From the NCBI RefSeq assembly GCF_001429765.1, contig NZ_LMJB01000001.1, positions 63,896 to 127,895 of the forward strand: a stretch of DNA of 64,000 bases, written 5' to 3'. Shown one piece after another: positions 47,005 to 57,900 of the stretch. Position 1 is the first letter of the stretch. The number at the start of each line of letters is the position of its first letter. Position numbers and translations under genes: made by a program. Source of the stretch: Flavobacterium sp. Root901. Its GTDB lineage: Bacteria; Bacteroidota; Bacteroidia; Flavobacteriales; Flavobacteriaceae. Under the pieces are notes generated by a model. It saw only the letters and a list, made by a program, of their open reading frames with translations, was not told the DNA's origin and did no database searches.

Positions 47005-49173
47005 TTATTTTAAAGTAATTGTAATTCCGTCTTTAAGTGTTCCGGCTGCTGTATAGATTTTACCATCTAGAAATAACTGCACATTTATTGCTTTTATTTC
47101 CTGGCTGACATTTCTTTTTCCCTGATTAACAGCAGTTTTGATTACTACGGTATCCTTCTTTTTTTCAGCAGAAAAAGTCAATAAAGCAAAATCTCCTTTT
47201 TGAAAACCAAATCCATCTCCCGAGTCTACATATAATTCTCCTTTTGCGTTACCGCTTTTATCCAGACAAACTAAAAGACTTAAAGGATCAAATGAATTTT
47301 CGCCTGCATTCTGAATAATCTTTCCAGCAGGAATAATACTTCCGCCTTTTATACTTAATTTCGCCTGATACTTATCCTGTTTATCACCTTCAACCAAACT
47401 TAATTCTTCCCAAATTCCCGAAGGAAGGATTGGATCTTTCGCGAAAGCGGGAACTACTAAAAGATTTTCTCCCAATAAAAAAGCCTGTTCTTCACTTCTT
47501 AAGCGGGCATCCTGAACATCTGCAAAAAATACCGGAGCCATAACAGGCAGTCCTGTTTGAGAAGATTCATAAAAAAGCGTATATAAATAAGGCAGTAAAC
47601 GATAGCGTCTTTCTAAAGCAATTCGCGATGATTTTTCGATTTCAGTTCCATAAGCCCATGGCTCTTTATCGTTCGTTCCGGCGCAGGCGTGCCCGCGAGC
47701 AAAGGGCATAAATGCTCCAAAACCAAGCCAGTTAGCCCACAAATCACCATCTGTATTTCCCAGAAAACCTCCTATATCCGGACCGTTAAAGGGCTGGCCG
47801 GATAATCCCAATGTAAGGGACATCGGAACGGATAATTTTAAATGATCCCAGCCTGCGTAGTTGTCTCCTGTCCATGTTGCAGCATAGCGCTGACCTCCCA
47901 GTAAATTCGAGCGCGTAAGAAGAAAAGGGCGTTTGTCCGGATTTGTTTTTAAAATTCCGTTATAAGATGCTTCTACCATTAATCGGCCGTAGGCATTATG
48001 ATAAAGCAAATGCGAGCCCTGCGGCAGATTATCTCCGCCTTTATGAGGTGTATCGTACGGCATTGTACCCAAACGTTTATCTTCAGGAAAATCATTATCG
48101 TTTACAGCCGGTTCGTTCATATCGTTCCAGACACCGTCAATTCCGGTGTTTAAGAAATCTTTGTAAAGTCCGCCCCACCAATTTCTTGTTTTAGGACTTG
48201 TAAAATCCGGAAATGCACAATCTCCGGGCCATACTTTACCGTGATATTCTTCTCCATTATTTTTCTTTACCCATACATCATTTTGGGTACCCGAATTGTA
48301 AACCGAATACTCTCTGTCGACTTTAACTCCGGGATCTATCATATAAACTGCGCGAAAACCTTTTTTGTGCAAATTGTCATTTAAAGTTTTAGGATTTCGG
48401 AATCGTATGCTGTCAAAAGTAAATACGCGGTATCCCTGCATGTAATCAATATCCATCCAGATTACATCGCAAGGAATTTTTCTTTCCCTGAAATTATCTG
48501 CTATTTCCATAACCCGCTTTTCGCTGTCATATGAAAACCTGCATTGATGATAACCTAATGCCCAGCGCGGCGGTAACTTTATCGTTCCTGTTAATTCTGA
48601 AAGTCCTTTTATCACTTCCTGCGGTGATTTTCTGTCGATGATATAAACTCTGAACAAAGCGCCTTCAGAATTATAAATAATCTGATTGGAATTTGTAATT
48701 AATTCTGCTTTCCAGGTGCTGTCGAAAATAATTCCAAAAGCAGAGCCGTCTTTGCGTACACCCATGACCCACGGATGAGTTTGATAAAGTCTTTTACCTC
48801 CTTCAACGCTGTAGGCACCTGTATCGGTATTCCATAATTTTATAGATTGTCCGTTACGTAATAAGGGTCCGGTAACTTCTCCTCCTCCGTAAAGGCTTAT
48901 ATCTCCATTAAGATGCAGAACAGCGCTTGCTTTTTCATTTTTCAGCGCAAATTCAGGAATCAGAGACCAGTCAGACGGCAGTTTTCCTTTTGATTTAGGT
49001 TCACTAACCAATATTAACGATGGCGTTTTATTCTTATCAAAACCTTTGGGAATAAACTCTGCAATATTGTTTCCTACTAATGAAGTTTTTAATATTGGAA
49101 CTTCCTGAGCCGTAGAAATAGTAATGGGAACTGATATAAAAAGAACTGAAAATAAAATGGTTTTAAAATTCAT
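47005..49173 (-). CDS. GH31 alpha-glucosidase-type enzyme
   Basis: The 722-residue exported protein (signal ending STAQ) is a compact GH31 enzyme. The N-terminal beta-sandwich (about 25-200) has LYGGGEVTGPLLRNG; the barrel holds PCDVIWMDIDYMQGYRVFTFD, nucleophile Asp351 in DGVWNDMNEPAV, and acid/base Asp437 in TWTGDNYAGW, all as in alpha-glucosidases. QPFNGPDIGGFLG is also typical. It should release alpha-linked glucose (or a similar sugar) from the non-reducing end in the periplasm. It heads the GH31-GH92-GH43 set and has its own promoter region with a perfect palindrome (49229-49252). Confidence 0.9.
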   Translation of the reverse strand: MNFKTILFSVLFISVPITISTAQEVPILKTSLVGNNIAEFIPKGFDKNKTPSLILVSEPKSKGKLPSDWSLIPEFALKNEKASAVLHLNGDISLYGGGEVTGPLLRNGQSIKLWNTDTGAYSVEGGKRLYQTHPWVMGVRKDGSAFGIIFDSTWKAELITNSNQIIYNSEGALFRVYIIDRKSPQEVIKGLSELTGTIKLPPRWALGYHQCRFSYDSEKRVMEIADNFRERKIPCDVIWMDIDYMQGYRVFTFDSIRFRNPKTLNDNLHKKGFRAVYMIDPGVKVDREYSVYNSGTQNDVWVKKNNGEEYHGKVWPGDCAFPDFTSPKTRNWWGGLYKDFLNTGIDGVWNDMNEPAVNDNDFPEDKRLGTMPYDTPHKGGDNLPQGSHLLYHNAYGRLMVEASYNGILKTNPDKRPFLLTRSNLLGGQRYAATWTGDNYAGWDHLKLSVPMSLTLGLSGQPFNGPDIGGFLGNTDGDLWANWLGFGAFMPFARGHACAGTNDKEPWAYGTEIEKSSRIALERRYRLLPYLYTLFYESSQTGLPVMAPVFFADVQDARLRSEEQAFLLGENLLVVPAFAKDPILPSGIWEELSLVEGDKQDKYQAKLSIKGGSIIPAGKIIQNAGENSFDPLSLLVCLDKSGNAKGELYVDSGDGFGFQKGDFALLTFSAEKKKDTVVIKTAVNQGKRNVSQEIKAINVQLFLDGKIYTAAGTLKDGITITLK

Positions 49174-49225
49174 GTGGTTTAGTTAGTTAGTTGAAAATTA
49201 GTAAACTGTTAAAAATCAATATGCA

Positions 49226-49252
49226 CAAATTTACTAAAACGTTTTAGTAAAT
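49226..49252 (-). promoter_or_regulatory. Perfect 24 bp palindrome with central CG overlapping a -7 element, upstream of GH31
   Basis: Arms ATTTACTAAAAC (49229-49240) and GTTTTAGTAAAT (49241-49252) are perfectly complementary with central CG, the form of LacI-family operators. On the minus strand TAAATTTG (49226-49233) matches TAnnTTTG and overlaps the palindrome, 53 bp upstream of the GH31 start. Repression by a LacI-type protein is the simplest reading. No LacI-family gene lies in this window. Confidence 0.65.
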
Positions 49253-49287
49253 GTATAAAAAAATCCATAATTTTTTTATACCTAAAT

Positions 49288-49326
49288 AAGCTGTTTTTGT
49301 TTCATTTATAAAAACAAAAACAGCTT
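49288..49326 (-). terminator. Hairpin after the GH43 gene at 49338
   Basis: AAGCTGTTTTTGTTT (49288-49302) pairs perfectly with AAACAAAAACAGCTT (49312-49326), loop 9 nt. It follows the stop codon of the upstream GH43 gene on the minus strand by 11 bp. The T run lies within the stem rather than after it, so termination may be partial. Confidence 0.65.
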
Positions 49327-49337
49327 GAAATATAATT

Positions 49338-50387
49338 TTACATGGCCGGAACAGCTAATGATGCTGCTTCAGAGATTGGATCACCAATTACCGGATTTCC
49401 ATTTTCATCCCAAACAATTGGCTGCATTCTGGGAGATCTTTTGTATCCGCATCCTTCTCCGGGATTTGAATTGGCATGATACAAAATCCAGTCTTCTTTA
49501 CCATTTGGTGATTTAAAAAAAGAGTTATGGCCCGGTGCATATACTTTATTTTTATCTGATTGCAGTAAAATGGGCTGATCTGATTTTACCCAGCCTGACG
49601 CATCCAGTAAATTATCTTTTCCGGTAAAAGATAACAAACCTAAACTATAATTATCTGTCCAGCAGCCGCTTGCCGAAAAAACAATAAATACTTTATCCTG
49701 ATGAGACAAAAACTGCGGCCCTTCATTTACATTTACCTGCGGCGGATTAACATCATCATGCAGCGCGCCATGTAGTTCCCATGCGTGAGTGGGACTGGAA
49801 ATTAAAACTCTGTCTCCATCAATTTCAGTTGGGGATTTCATTTTAGCAATAAAAATATTCTGCTGTCCGTTAGTATCACCTTCCCAGCCAGACCAAATCA
49901 TGTACAATTGTTTTTTATGAGTAAATACATTCCCGTCAATTGCCCACTTATCTGTTTTTGCTGCAATTTTTCCTTTAAAAATCCACTTCCCTTTCATAGG
50001 ATCTTTTGAATTATTTTCTAAAACATATATTCTGTGCGTATCATTAGAACCATTATCTGCAGCAAAATATACATACCATTTACCATTAATAAAATGAAAT
50101 TCAGGAGCCCAGATTTCTGCAGAATAATCGGTGTTTTTGGGTGCGGTCCATATTGTTTTCTTTTCAGCATTTTTCAGGTCGGCCAGATTTTTGGTTTTAA
50201 ACAGCACCAGACAATCCTGCATGGTATGAGTGTAGTAATAATAGCCATCATGATAAGTACTGTATGGATCCGGCCCATAATCGAGAATAGGATTGCTGAA
50301 TGTCTTTTGTGCCGATACAAAATTGCATGCTGCCCCAAAAAGTACAAGTAAGAGAGTTTGTTTTACTATTGATTTTTTTCTTTTCAT
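49338..50387 (-). CDS. GH43 alpha-L-arabinofuranosidase-type enzyme
   Basis: The 349-residue exported protein (signal through CNFVSAQ) is a single GH43 propeller: Asp40 in DYGPDPYS (base), Asp151 in KWAIDGNVF (modulator), Glu222 in NVNEGPQFL (acid), and SPRMQPI near the end. The AIDGNVF and NEGPQ forms resemble exo-acting arabinofuranosidases of GH43 subfamily 26; this is a likeness I judge by eye. It is divergent from the HTCS gene and shares with it the ~110 bp element. It is closed by a hairpin, so it is probably a single-gene unit. Confidence 0.88.
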   Translation of the reverse strand: MKRKKSIVKQTLLLVLFGAACNFVSAQKTFSNPILDYGPDPYSTYHDGYYYYTHTMQDCLVLFKTKNLADLKNAEKKTIWTAPKNTDYSAEIWAPEFHFINGKWYVYFAADNGSNDTHRIYVLENNSKDPMKGKWIFKGKIAAKTDKWAIDGNVFTHKKQLYMIWSGWEGDTNGQQNIFIAKMKSPTEIDGDRVLISSPTHAWELHGALHDDVNPPQVNVNEGPQFLSHQDKVFIVFSASGCWTDNYSLGLLSFTGKDNLLDASGWVKSDQPILLQSDKNKVYAPGHNSFFKSPNGKEDWILYHANSNPGEGCGYKRSPRMQPIVWDENGNPVIGDPISEAASLAVPAM

Positions 50388-50578
50388 TATAACTAAAGGT
50401 TGTTTTTGACCTTTTTGCCGGTCATTTTAATTTTTGTTTTTTGGTTAGATTATTTTTTAATTAAAGAAATAACTTTTAACAATTTCATTTTGTATTACTA
50501 AAAATATAAGTAATATTGCAAACACTCTAATGCTGTCAATTTTGAGTCCTTCCAAAATATTTTACCAATTTTCTAACA

Positions 50579-50689
50579 ATACCATAATTTATATATTAAA
50601 AAAATATCAATTTAATTTTTGACCAAAATAGCGTATTGCTATTGTTATCTTAATCTCATTTTGTCTCACAATTATGTTCAAATGATTCA
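50579..50689. promoter_or_regulatory. PUL 3 regulatory element, copy B (GH43/HTCS divergent region)
   Basis: This 111 bp stretch is the second copy of the element at 43145-43253. It lies 192 bp upstream of the minus-strand GH43 gene and about 98 bp upstream of the HTCS start. Orientation and distance relative to the minus-strand target genes match those of copy A, so control of the GH43 and susC promoters by one activator is likely; autoregulation of the HTCS gene is possible. The rest of the 400 bp intergenic region is AT-rich with no other structure seen. Confidence 0.65.
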
Positions 50690-50787
50690 AAAGTCTCTTT
50701 AAACTGAGCTGCTGCGGCATAAAAATCAAAATGAATGCTTATGACACAAATGGAGAAATTATTTTTATAAAAATTAAAAACATATAC

Positions 50788-53700
50788 ATGCAGCGTTTTT
50801 TTAAAGCCGGGACATTCATTTATCTTTTATTTTTGTCTACTACAATTTTTAGCCAGGAATATTATTTTAAACACTATAAAGTTGAAAACGGTATGTCGAA
50901 CAACACCGTTTTGGCTTCTATTCAGGACAAAGACGGATTTTTATGGTTTGGCACCAAAGATGGTCTGAATCGTTTTGACGGGTATCATTTTAAAACATTC
51001 CGAAGCGGAACAGATCCTAAAACTTCATTGGGAATAAACTATATTCAGTCACTTCATGAATTTAAAAACTATATCTGGGTTGGAACTGATAAAGGTTTGT
51101 ATTCCTATGACAAAAAGCTTGAAAAATTTGCTTTTATAAATGAAGCCATTAACAATCGCATCAATGATATTGATAATGATTTAAAAAACAATTTGTGGTT
51201 TATTTCTATCGGAACATTAATTAAGTACAATGTTGACACCAAAGAAACCCGAATGTTTGATGGCAGAAATTCATTTTATGCCACTTCTATAACCTGCGAT
51301 CAAAATGGCGTAATATGGGTTTCGTCTTATGATGATTTATATCGTTATTCTGAGGCGACCCAGAGTTTTGATAAAATCAAAGTACAGATGCCCAATAGTA
51401 CTTTTTCAATTTCTGCTATTTATGCATTAGATGCCAATTCTGTTTTAATTGGAACCCGTGATCACGGTATTTATAAATACGATACAGCCAGTGGAAAAAC
51501 AACTCCGTTTATGACCGAAAAACCGGTTTTTGTACGGCAATTTAAAAGAAATAAAAATGAATTGTGGATAGCAAGCGAATCTGGTGTTTACATTTACAAT
51601 TTGCAGCATAAAACAGTTCGGAATTTACGAAAAAGCCCAAGTGATCCTTACGCAATATCCGATAATGCAGCTTATTGTATTACTATTGATAAAGAAAACG
51701 GAGTCTGGATTGGAACTTATTTTGGAGGAGTAAATTACCATCAGAAACAATACGACCAGTTTAAGAAATATTTTCCGCGAAAAAGTGAAAATGCGATTGT
51801 AGGAAGTGCGGTTCGGGAAATTCAAAAAGATGATAAAGGAAATCTCTGGATTGGAACAGAAGATGCCGGAATTAACAAATTTAATTTGCAGACAAAGAAA
51901 TTTGTAAATTTTCAACCGGACAAAACAAAATCCGGGCTTTCATTTTATAACATACACGGCGTTTTGCCAAGAGGAAATAAAATCTGGATAGGCACTTTTG
52001 AGCATGGTCTGGATATTATGGACGCTGCTTCTGGTAAAGTTATCAAACACTATGACCATACCAACAGCAGTTTTAAAAGCGATTTTATTGTTTCATTTTA
52101 TGAAACTCCTAAAAAGGAATTATATGTAATAACTTCTATCGGGATTTATCTATATGATGAAAAAAATGATACTTTTAAAATTTCGGGCAATTTTTCAGAA
52201 AGCACGCACTTTACCTGCATGTTTAATGACAAAGACGGAAATTTGTGGGCAGGATCTTATCGCGACGGATTGTTTTATTATAATCCGAAAACAAAAGAAA
52301 AAGCAGTCTACAGGCACGATTTTAAAGATAATAAAAGTATTAGTAATGATTTTATTACTTCTATTTTTCAGGATCAGCAGCATAATTTATGGATCGCGAC
52401 CGAGAATGGCGTGAATTTATTTGATATCCCAAAAAAGGAATTCAAAAAGTTTACTACTAAAGACGGATTTCCAAGTAATGTGATTTATTCAATCTTACAG
52501 GATGAAAATCAAAATTTATGTATTACCACTTCAAAAGGCTTGGTCCGGTTTAACTATAAAACAAAAGCCGTTAAAATTTTTACAACAGCAAACGGTCTCC
52601 TAAGCGATCAGTTTAATTACAGTTCAGCCTATAAGGATTCAAATGGAGATATGTACTTTGGGAATCTTAACGGGATGATTAGTTTTAATCCTAAGAATTT
52701 TAATACCTATAAGTATAATCCGCCCATATTCATAACCGGGCTTCAAATTAACAATCAGGATGTAATAGTAAATGAGGAAGGTTCTCCGTTAGATGAGTCT
52801 GTTTCTTATATCAAAAAAATTACCTTAAAAAATCATCAGTCTAATTTTAATATTGATTTTGCCGCTTTAAGTTATACTGCTCCGGAACTTACGCAATACT
52901 GGTATAAACTGGACGGAATAAGCGATGACTGGGTTTATTTAAATAAAAACAATAAAGTTTTTTTTACAGAACTTCCGTCTGGTGATTATAAATTCAGGGT
53001 AAAATCGCTGAGTGCAGGCGGAATCTGGAGTAAAGAGGCCGTGGTTGAAATTATAATCTTACCTCCGTTTTGGGCAAGCGGATATGCTTTTTTTGTTTAT
53101 TTTTTAATTATATCAGGATGTCTGTACTGGCTTTTACGCCGTTATCATCAGATGAATATTAAGGAAAATAACCAAAAAATCGAGAAGCTTAATAACGAAA
53201 AAGAAAAAGAAATTTACCATGCTAAAATTGAATTTTTTACCAATGTTGCGCATGAAATACGAACTCCGCTGACATTAATAAAAAGTCCATTAGAAAGTCT
53301 TCTGAAAAAAAATTATGAGTCTCCTGAAATCATTCCGAGTTTGTCCATTATGGAGAAAAACACTTCTCGTTTATTGAATTTGGTAAATGAGCTGCTGGAT
53401 TTTAGAAAAACGGAAATGGAAGGGCTCGGGCTTACTTTTGTAGAAACCAATATTTCTTCATTAGTAAAACAATTACAATCTGAGTTTACTCCATTGATTG
53501 AAGAAAAAAGAATTCAGGTGCAGTGGGAACTTGGCGAAAAAAATATTTATGCTTTTGTTGACGAAGAAGCCATCAGAAAAATATTGAGCAATTTAATCAG
53601 CAATGCTATAAAATATGCCAAAAGTAATGTGATTATTACGCTTTTCAGAGATGAAAACTCTTTGGAATTTATAGTTAAAAACGATGGGAATTTAATTCCG

Positions 53701-54747
53701 AAAAGTCTTAAGAGCAAAATTTTTGAACCATTTTTCAGAATATTGGGTTCTGAAACACAAACCGGAACAGGAATTGGTTTATCGCTTGCACATTCCCTGA
53801 CTGAATTACATAAAGGAACTTTAAAACTCCAGTTTTTAGATGACTCGATGAATACTTTTGTGCTCCGCTTACCGCTTCGTCAGCAAAGCGAGTTCCATCT
53901 TTATAAAGATACTTCAGAAGTACTGAAGGAAAACAATGAAGAACTTGAAAATGAGATTACCGCTAAAAATATAAAAACCCAAATTCTGATTGTAGAGGAT
54001 AATCTGGAGCTGCTGAATTTTATGAGCAAGGAACTCGGAAAAGAATATAAGATTTTCAAGGCTGCTAATGGAGAAGAAGCTTTAAAAATTATTCACAACC
54101 AAACAATTCATATTGTAATAAGCGACATTACTATGCCGGTAATGGATGGAATCGAATTGTGCGGCCGAATTAAATCGAATATTGAAACCAGCCACATTCC
54201 TGTTATTTTGTTAACCGCTTTAAGTGCTGTACAAACCCGTATAAAAGGACTGGAATCCGGCGCTGATGCTTATATTCCTAAGCCTTTTTCAATGGATTTT
54301 ATACTGGCGCAGATCGATAATTTATTGTCCAACAGGCGTCATGTAATGGAGTATTATGCAAGTTCTCCATTGTCACATTTAAAAACCATTGCACATAATA
54401 CAATTGACGAGGAATTTATTAAAAAACTGGATGAAATTATAGATCAGAATATGGCAGATACAAATTTAAGTGTTGAATCACTTGCTGATATCCTGTACAT
54501 GAGCCGTTCAACCTTATATCGAAAAATAAAAGATATATCGAATTTAAGTCCAAACGAACTGATTAATAATGCACGTTTGAAAAAAGCTGCTGAACTCCTG
54601 CTTTCCGGAAAATACAAAGTGTATGAAATCGCAGAAATAGTGGGTTATAATTCTCAGTCCAGTTTCAGCAGAAATTTCCAAAAAAGTTTTTCGATGTCGC
54701 CTTCAGAATTTATTAATAATGGAAATCAGGAAAATAAAAATGGCTGA
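50788..54747 (+). CDS. Hybrid two-component system sensor/regulator (HTCS), PUL 3
   Basis: The protein (1319 residues from ATG 50788) spans the inner membrane. After a signal peptide (RFFKAGTFIYLLFLSTTIFSQ), two seven-bladed Reg_prop propellers (about 20-690, many DGxLWFGT-like blades) and a Y_Y_Y domain (about 695-758) form the periplasmic sensor. One membrane helix (about 763-785) leads to HisKA with His822 (NVAHEIRTPL), HATPase (GTGIGLSLAHSL), a receiver with Asp1113 (ISDITMPVMDG), and a C-terminal AraC helix-turn-helix. HTCS proteins bind an oligosaccharide and activate their PUL. The longer start at 50731 places a polar stretch before the signal and is less likely. The duplicated element (50579-50689) is its probable target. 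Confidence 0.95.
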   Translation: MQRFFKAGTFIYLLFLSTTIFSQEYYFKHYKVENGMSNNTVLASIQDKDGFLWFGTKDGLNRFDGYHFKTFRSGTDPKTSLGINYIQSLHEFKNYIWVGTDKGLYSYDKKLEKFAFINEAINNRINDIDNDLKNNLWFISIGTLIKYNVDTKETRMFDGRNSFYATSITCDQNGVIWVSSYDDLYRYSEATQSFDKIKVQMPNSTFSISAIYALDANSVLIGTRDHGIYKYDTASGKTTPFMTEKPVFVRQFKRNKNELWIASESGVYIYNLQHKTVRNLRKSPSDPYAISDNAAYCITIDKENGVWIGTYFGGVNYHQKQYDQFKKYFPRKSENAIVGSAVREIQKDDKGNLWIGTEDAGINKFNLQTKKFVNFQPDKTKSGLSFYNIHGVLPRGNKIWIGTFEHGLDIMDAASGKVIKHYDHTNSSFKSDFIVSFYETPKKELYVITSIGIYLYDEKNDTFKISGNFSESTHFTCMFNDKDGNLWAGSYRDGLFYYNPKTKEKAVYRHDFKDNKSISNDFITSIFQDQQHNLWIATENGVNLFDIPKKEFKKFTTKDGFPSNVIYSILQDENQNLCITTSKGLVRFNYKTKAVKIFTTANGLLSDQFNYSSAYKDSNGDMYFGNLNGMISFNPKNFNTYKYNPPIFITGLQINNQDVIVNEEGSPLDESVSYIKKITLKNHQSNFNIDFAALSYTAPELTQYWYKLDGISDDWVYLNKNNKVFFTELPSGDYKFRVKSLSAGGIWSKEAVVEIIILPPFWASGYAFFVYFLIISGCLYWLLRRYHQMNIKENNQKIEKLNNEKEKEIYHAKIEFFTNVAHEIRTPLTLIKSPLESLLKKNYESPEIIPSLSIMEKNTSRLLNLVNELLDFRKTEMEGLGLTFVETNISSLVKQLQSEFTPLIEEKRIQVQWELGEKNIYAFVDEEAIRKILSNLISNAIKYAKSNVIITLFRDENSLEFIVKNDGNLIPKSLKSKIFEPFFRILGSETQTGTGIGLSLAHSLTELHKGTLKLQFLDDSMNTFVLRLPLRQQSEFHLYKDTSEVLKENNEELENEITAKNIKTQILIVEDNLELLNFMSKELGKEYKIFKAANGEEALKIIHNQTIHIVISDITMPVMDGIELCGRIKSNIETSHIPVILLTALSAVQTRIKGLESGADAYIPKPFSMDFILAQIDNLLSNRRHVMEYYASSPLSHLKTIAHNTIDEEFIKKLDEIIDQNMADTNLSVESLADILYMSRSTLYRKIKDISNLSPNELINNARLKKAAELLLSGKYKVYEIAEIVGYNSQSSFSRNFQKSFSMSPSEFINNGNQENKNG

Positions 54748-54917
54748 TTGTCATTCCCAACTACAATACGGAATAAGATATAGGAATTTTTCAATTAAAT
54801 CGTATTTTAACAGCCGCTTTTTATAAAATAAATGAGGAAAAAAAGGCCTGATTATAAAAAATAAAATAAAAACGAATTATGCTTTGCTGATGAATCTTCA
54901 ATAGTTATCTTTGAGAT

Positions 54918-57900
54918 ATGGACAATTTTACCGAAAAAATTTTTGATATCCGAAAACACAGCCTTCCAGTAGTTGGTGTGGCAGCATCCCAAGAGAGCCT
55001 TCAGGAAGTAAGAACCCTTGTGAAAAATCTGCCTGTTAAATGCGGTATGTCTTTTATTGTCTACATAGAAAATCAGAACCAGCCCGATGCCGAACTGTTG
55101 AAACAACTATCTGACGGCACAGGATTAAAAGTTAAAACTATCGAATCAGGGAACTATTTAAATCCTGACACGCTTTATATTTTAAAATCTGATGAAACTT
55201 TATCACACAGCAATGGCACATTGTCCTTATCTGAACGACGCAAAAGAATTGATTCTTTATCAGCTTTAGATCATTTTTTTGTATCTATTGCACTGGCATG
55301 CAGAGAATCTGCACGCGCGATTTTACTTTCAGACAGTAAAACAGATGGCGTTATAGGTCTTAATTATATTAAAGAACAGGGCGGAACTGCTTTTGCTAAA
55401 ATATCTGAAAGCGTACTTAAAAACGGTGCGAATCATAATGATCCCGTTTTTGAGGCCGCAGATTTTATATTAAAGCCGGAAGACATTCCTTCTCAGCTGC
55501 TGCTTTTAGAATCTGTTTATGAATCTAACTATTCGTACAGTTCTGAAAAGGACATAAAAATACTTCAGGGTGACGATGAAATTTACATCGCTATTCTGGA
55601 TCTTTTGCGTCAAAAGCTTGGAAATGATTTTTCAAATTATCGACAGCCCACAATTCGAAGGAGAATAGCACGAAGGATGGTTATTGCCAAAATAAGTACT
55701 TCTAAAGTCTATCTGGAATTCCTTAAAAACAGTCCGTCAGAACTGGATTTGCTCTTCAACGATTTTCTAATTCCCGTTACCGATTTTTTCAGGGATTCAC
55801 AGGTTTTTAAAATACTTCCTGAAGTAGTATTTCCAAGAATTCTGGAAAATAAAAAAGATAATGACAAAATCAGGATTTGGGTTGCAGGATGTTCGACCGG
55901 ACAAGAAGCTTATTCTATAGCAATTTCTCTTCATGAATTTCTCGCTTCAAAACAGCTCTCCATAAAAGTTCAGATTTTTGCTTCGGATATATCCGAAAAT
56001 TCTATCTCAAAAGCACGTGCAGGAGTTTATTCACGTCAGGATGTCCGCCGCATTTCCGAAAAGCGTTTATCAAGATATTTTACGAAAATTGAAAGCTCTT
56101 ATCATATCAATAAAGAAATCCGTGATCTTTGTATTTTTGCATCGCATAATTTTGTAAAAGATCCTCCTTTTGCAAAACTGGATTTTGTTTCCTGCCGAAA
56201 TGTTTTAATCTATCTGGATTCCTATCTTCAGAAAAAAGCCTTTAAAACTTTCCATTACGGACTTCTGCCGGAAGGTATGCTCTTGTTAGGAAAATCAGAG
56301 TCGACCAATTATACTCCCGGATTATTTGAACCTTTGGTTAAAAACCTTAAAATTTTCAGTCGTCTGAACAGCGTTCATACCAAAATTCCAATTTCAAGAG
56401 AAAGAGCCGAGACCATTTCTGCTTCAAAAGCTAAAGCGGTTAAAAAAGAATTTTCGCAGCCTGACTTTCAAAAAACAGCACAAAAACTTCTTTATAACAG
56501 TTACACGCCGGCCGGAGTAATTGTTAATGAAAAAAAAGAAATTATCCACTTTCATGGTGATACGGGTCCGTTTTTATTGTCTCCGCAGGGAAAACCTAAT
56601 TTTAATATTTTAGAAATGGTTCGGGAAGGACTTGCATTTGAGGTCCGTTCTGCGCTTCTCGACGCACGCAAAACACAGCAGAAATCGATAAAATCGGCAA
56701 TTCCATTAAAAGGAAGAAAATACCTGGCCGATATTGAGGTAATTCCGCTTGAAAATAATACCGAAGAAAAACACTATCTGGTTCTCTTTAGCAAAAGCGT
56801 AAAAATAGTTGGAGAGCAGTTAGATGATGAAGGAATAAAAGGCAAAGCCGAGAAAAGAATCAAAGATCTTGAAAAAGAAATCCAGCAGTTAAGAGAGGAT
56901 ATTAAAAAAGTTACTGAAGATCAGGAATCGGCCAATGAAGAATTACAGAGTGCCAATGAAGAATTGCTGAGCACAAGTGAAGAACTTCAGACTTTAAATG
57001 AAGAACTCGAAACTTCTGCAGAACAGCTTCAATCCAATAACGAAGAGCTCCTTGCTATGAACGAAGAGCTGATAGACAGACAGGAACAGCTTGTTTTTTC
57101 ACGTCTCTACGCAGAAGCTATTATTGAAAATATTAGAGAACCTCTGTTGATTATTAACAGTGAACTTCGTGTAAAAAGTGCTAATGCTTCGTTCTATAAT
57201 CATTTTTCTGCTGCTGAAGAATCAATTGAAGGCAGGGTTATTTTTGATACGGTTATAGCTTCAGGAAACCTGAGCGATCTGCGTCCACAGATTGAACTTT
57301 CAATTTCTAACGGAAGTAAGATGGATAATGCAGAGGTCAAAATAGTGATGAGCAGCGGTCACGAAAAGACAATGATTATGAATGTTAGGCCCATCAGTAA
57401 TAACAAACTTGGTGAACCACTTGCACTTCTTGCTTTTCAGGATATTACAGATCTGCTTCGTACCAATAAAATACTGGAATATACCAACCATGATCTTGAA
57501 GACAAAAATAAGCAGCTTGCATCATTTACATCTGTAGCCAGCCATGATCTTCAGGAGCCTTTAAGAAAAATCAGCCTTTTTTCGGGCATGATACTCAAAA
57601 ATAAAAAAAATGTACTCTCAGAAGAGTCATCTACATATCTGAACCGAATGATCGTCAGTGCCGGAAGAATGCAGCAGCTTATTGACGATCTTCTTATGTA
57701 TTCTAAAGTCACCAGTGTGAGTCAGGGCGATTTTATAGAAACAGACATACCGGAACTTATAGAAGATATCTGTACCGAAATAGATGATTTGATACTGAGC
57801 AAAAAAGCTGTTGTCAACGTAGGAGACATACCGCATATAAAAACAATTCCACCTTTAATGCGGCAGGTTTTTATCAATTTAATATCAAATTCATTAAAAT

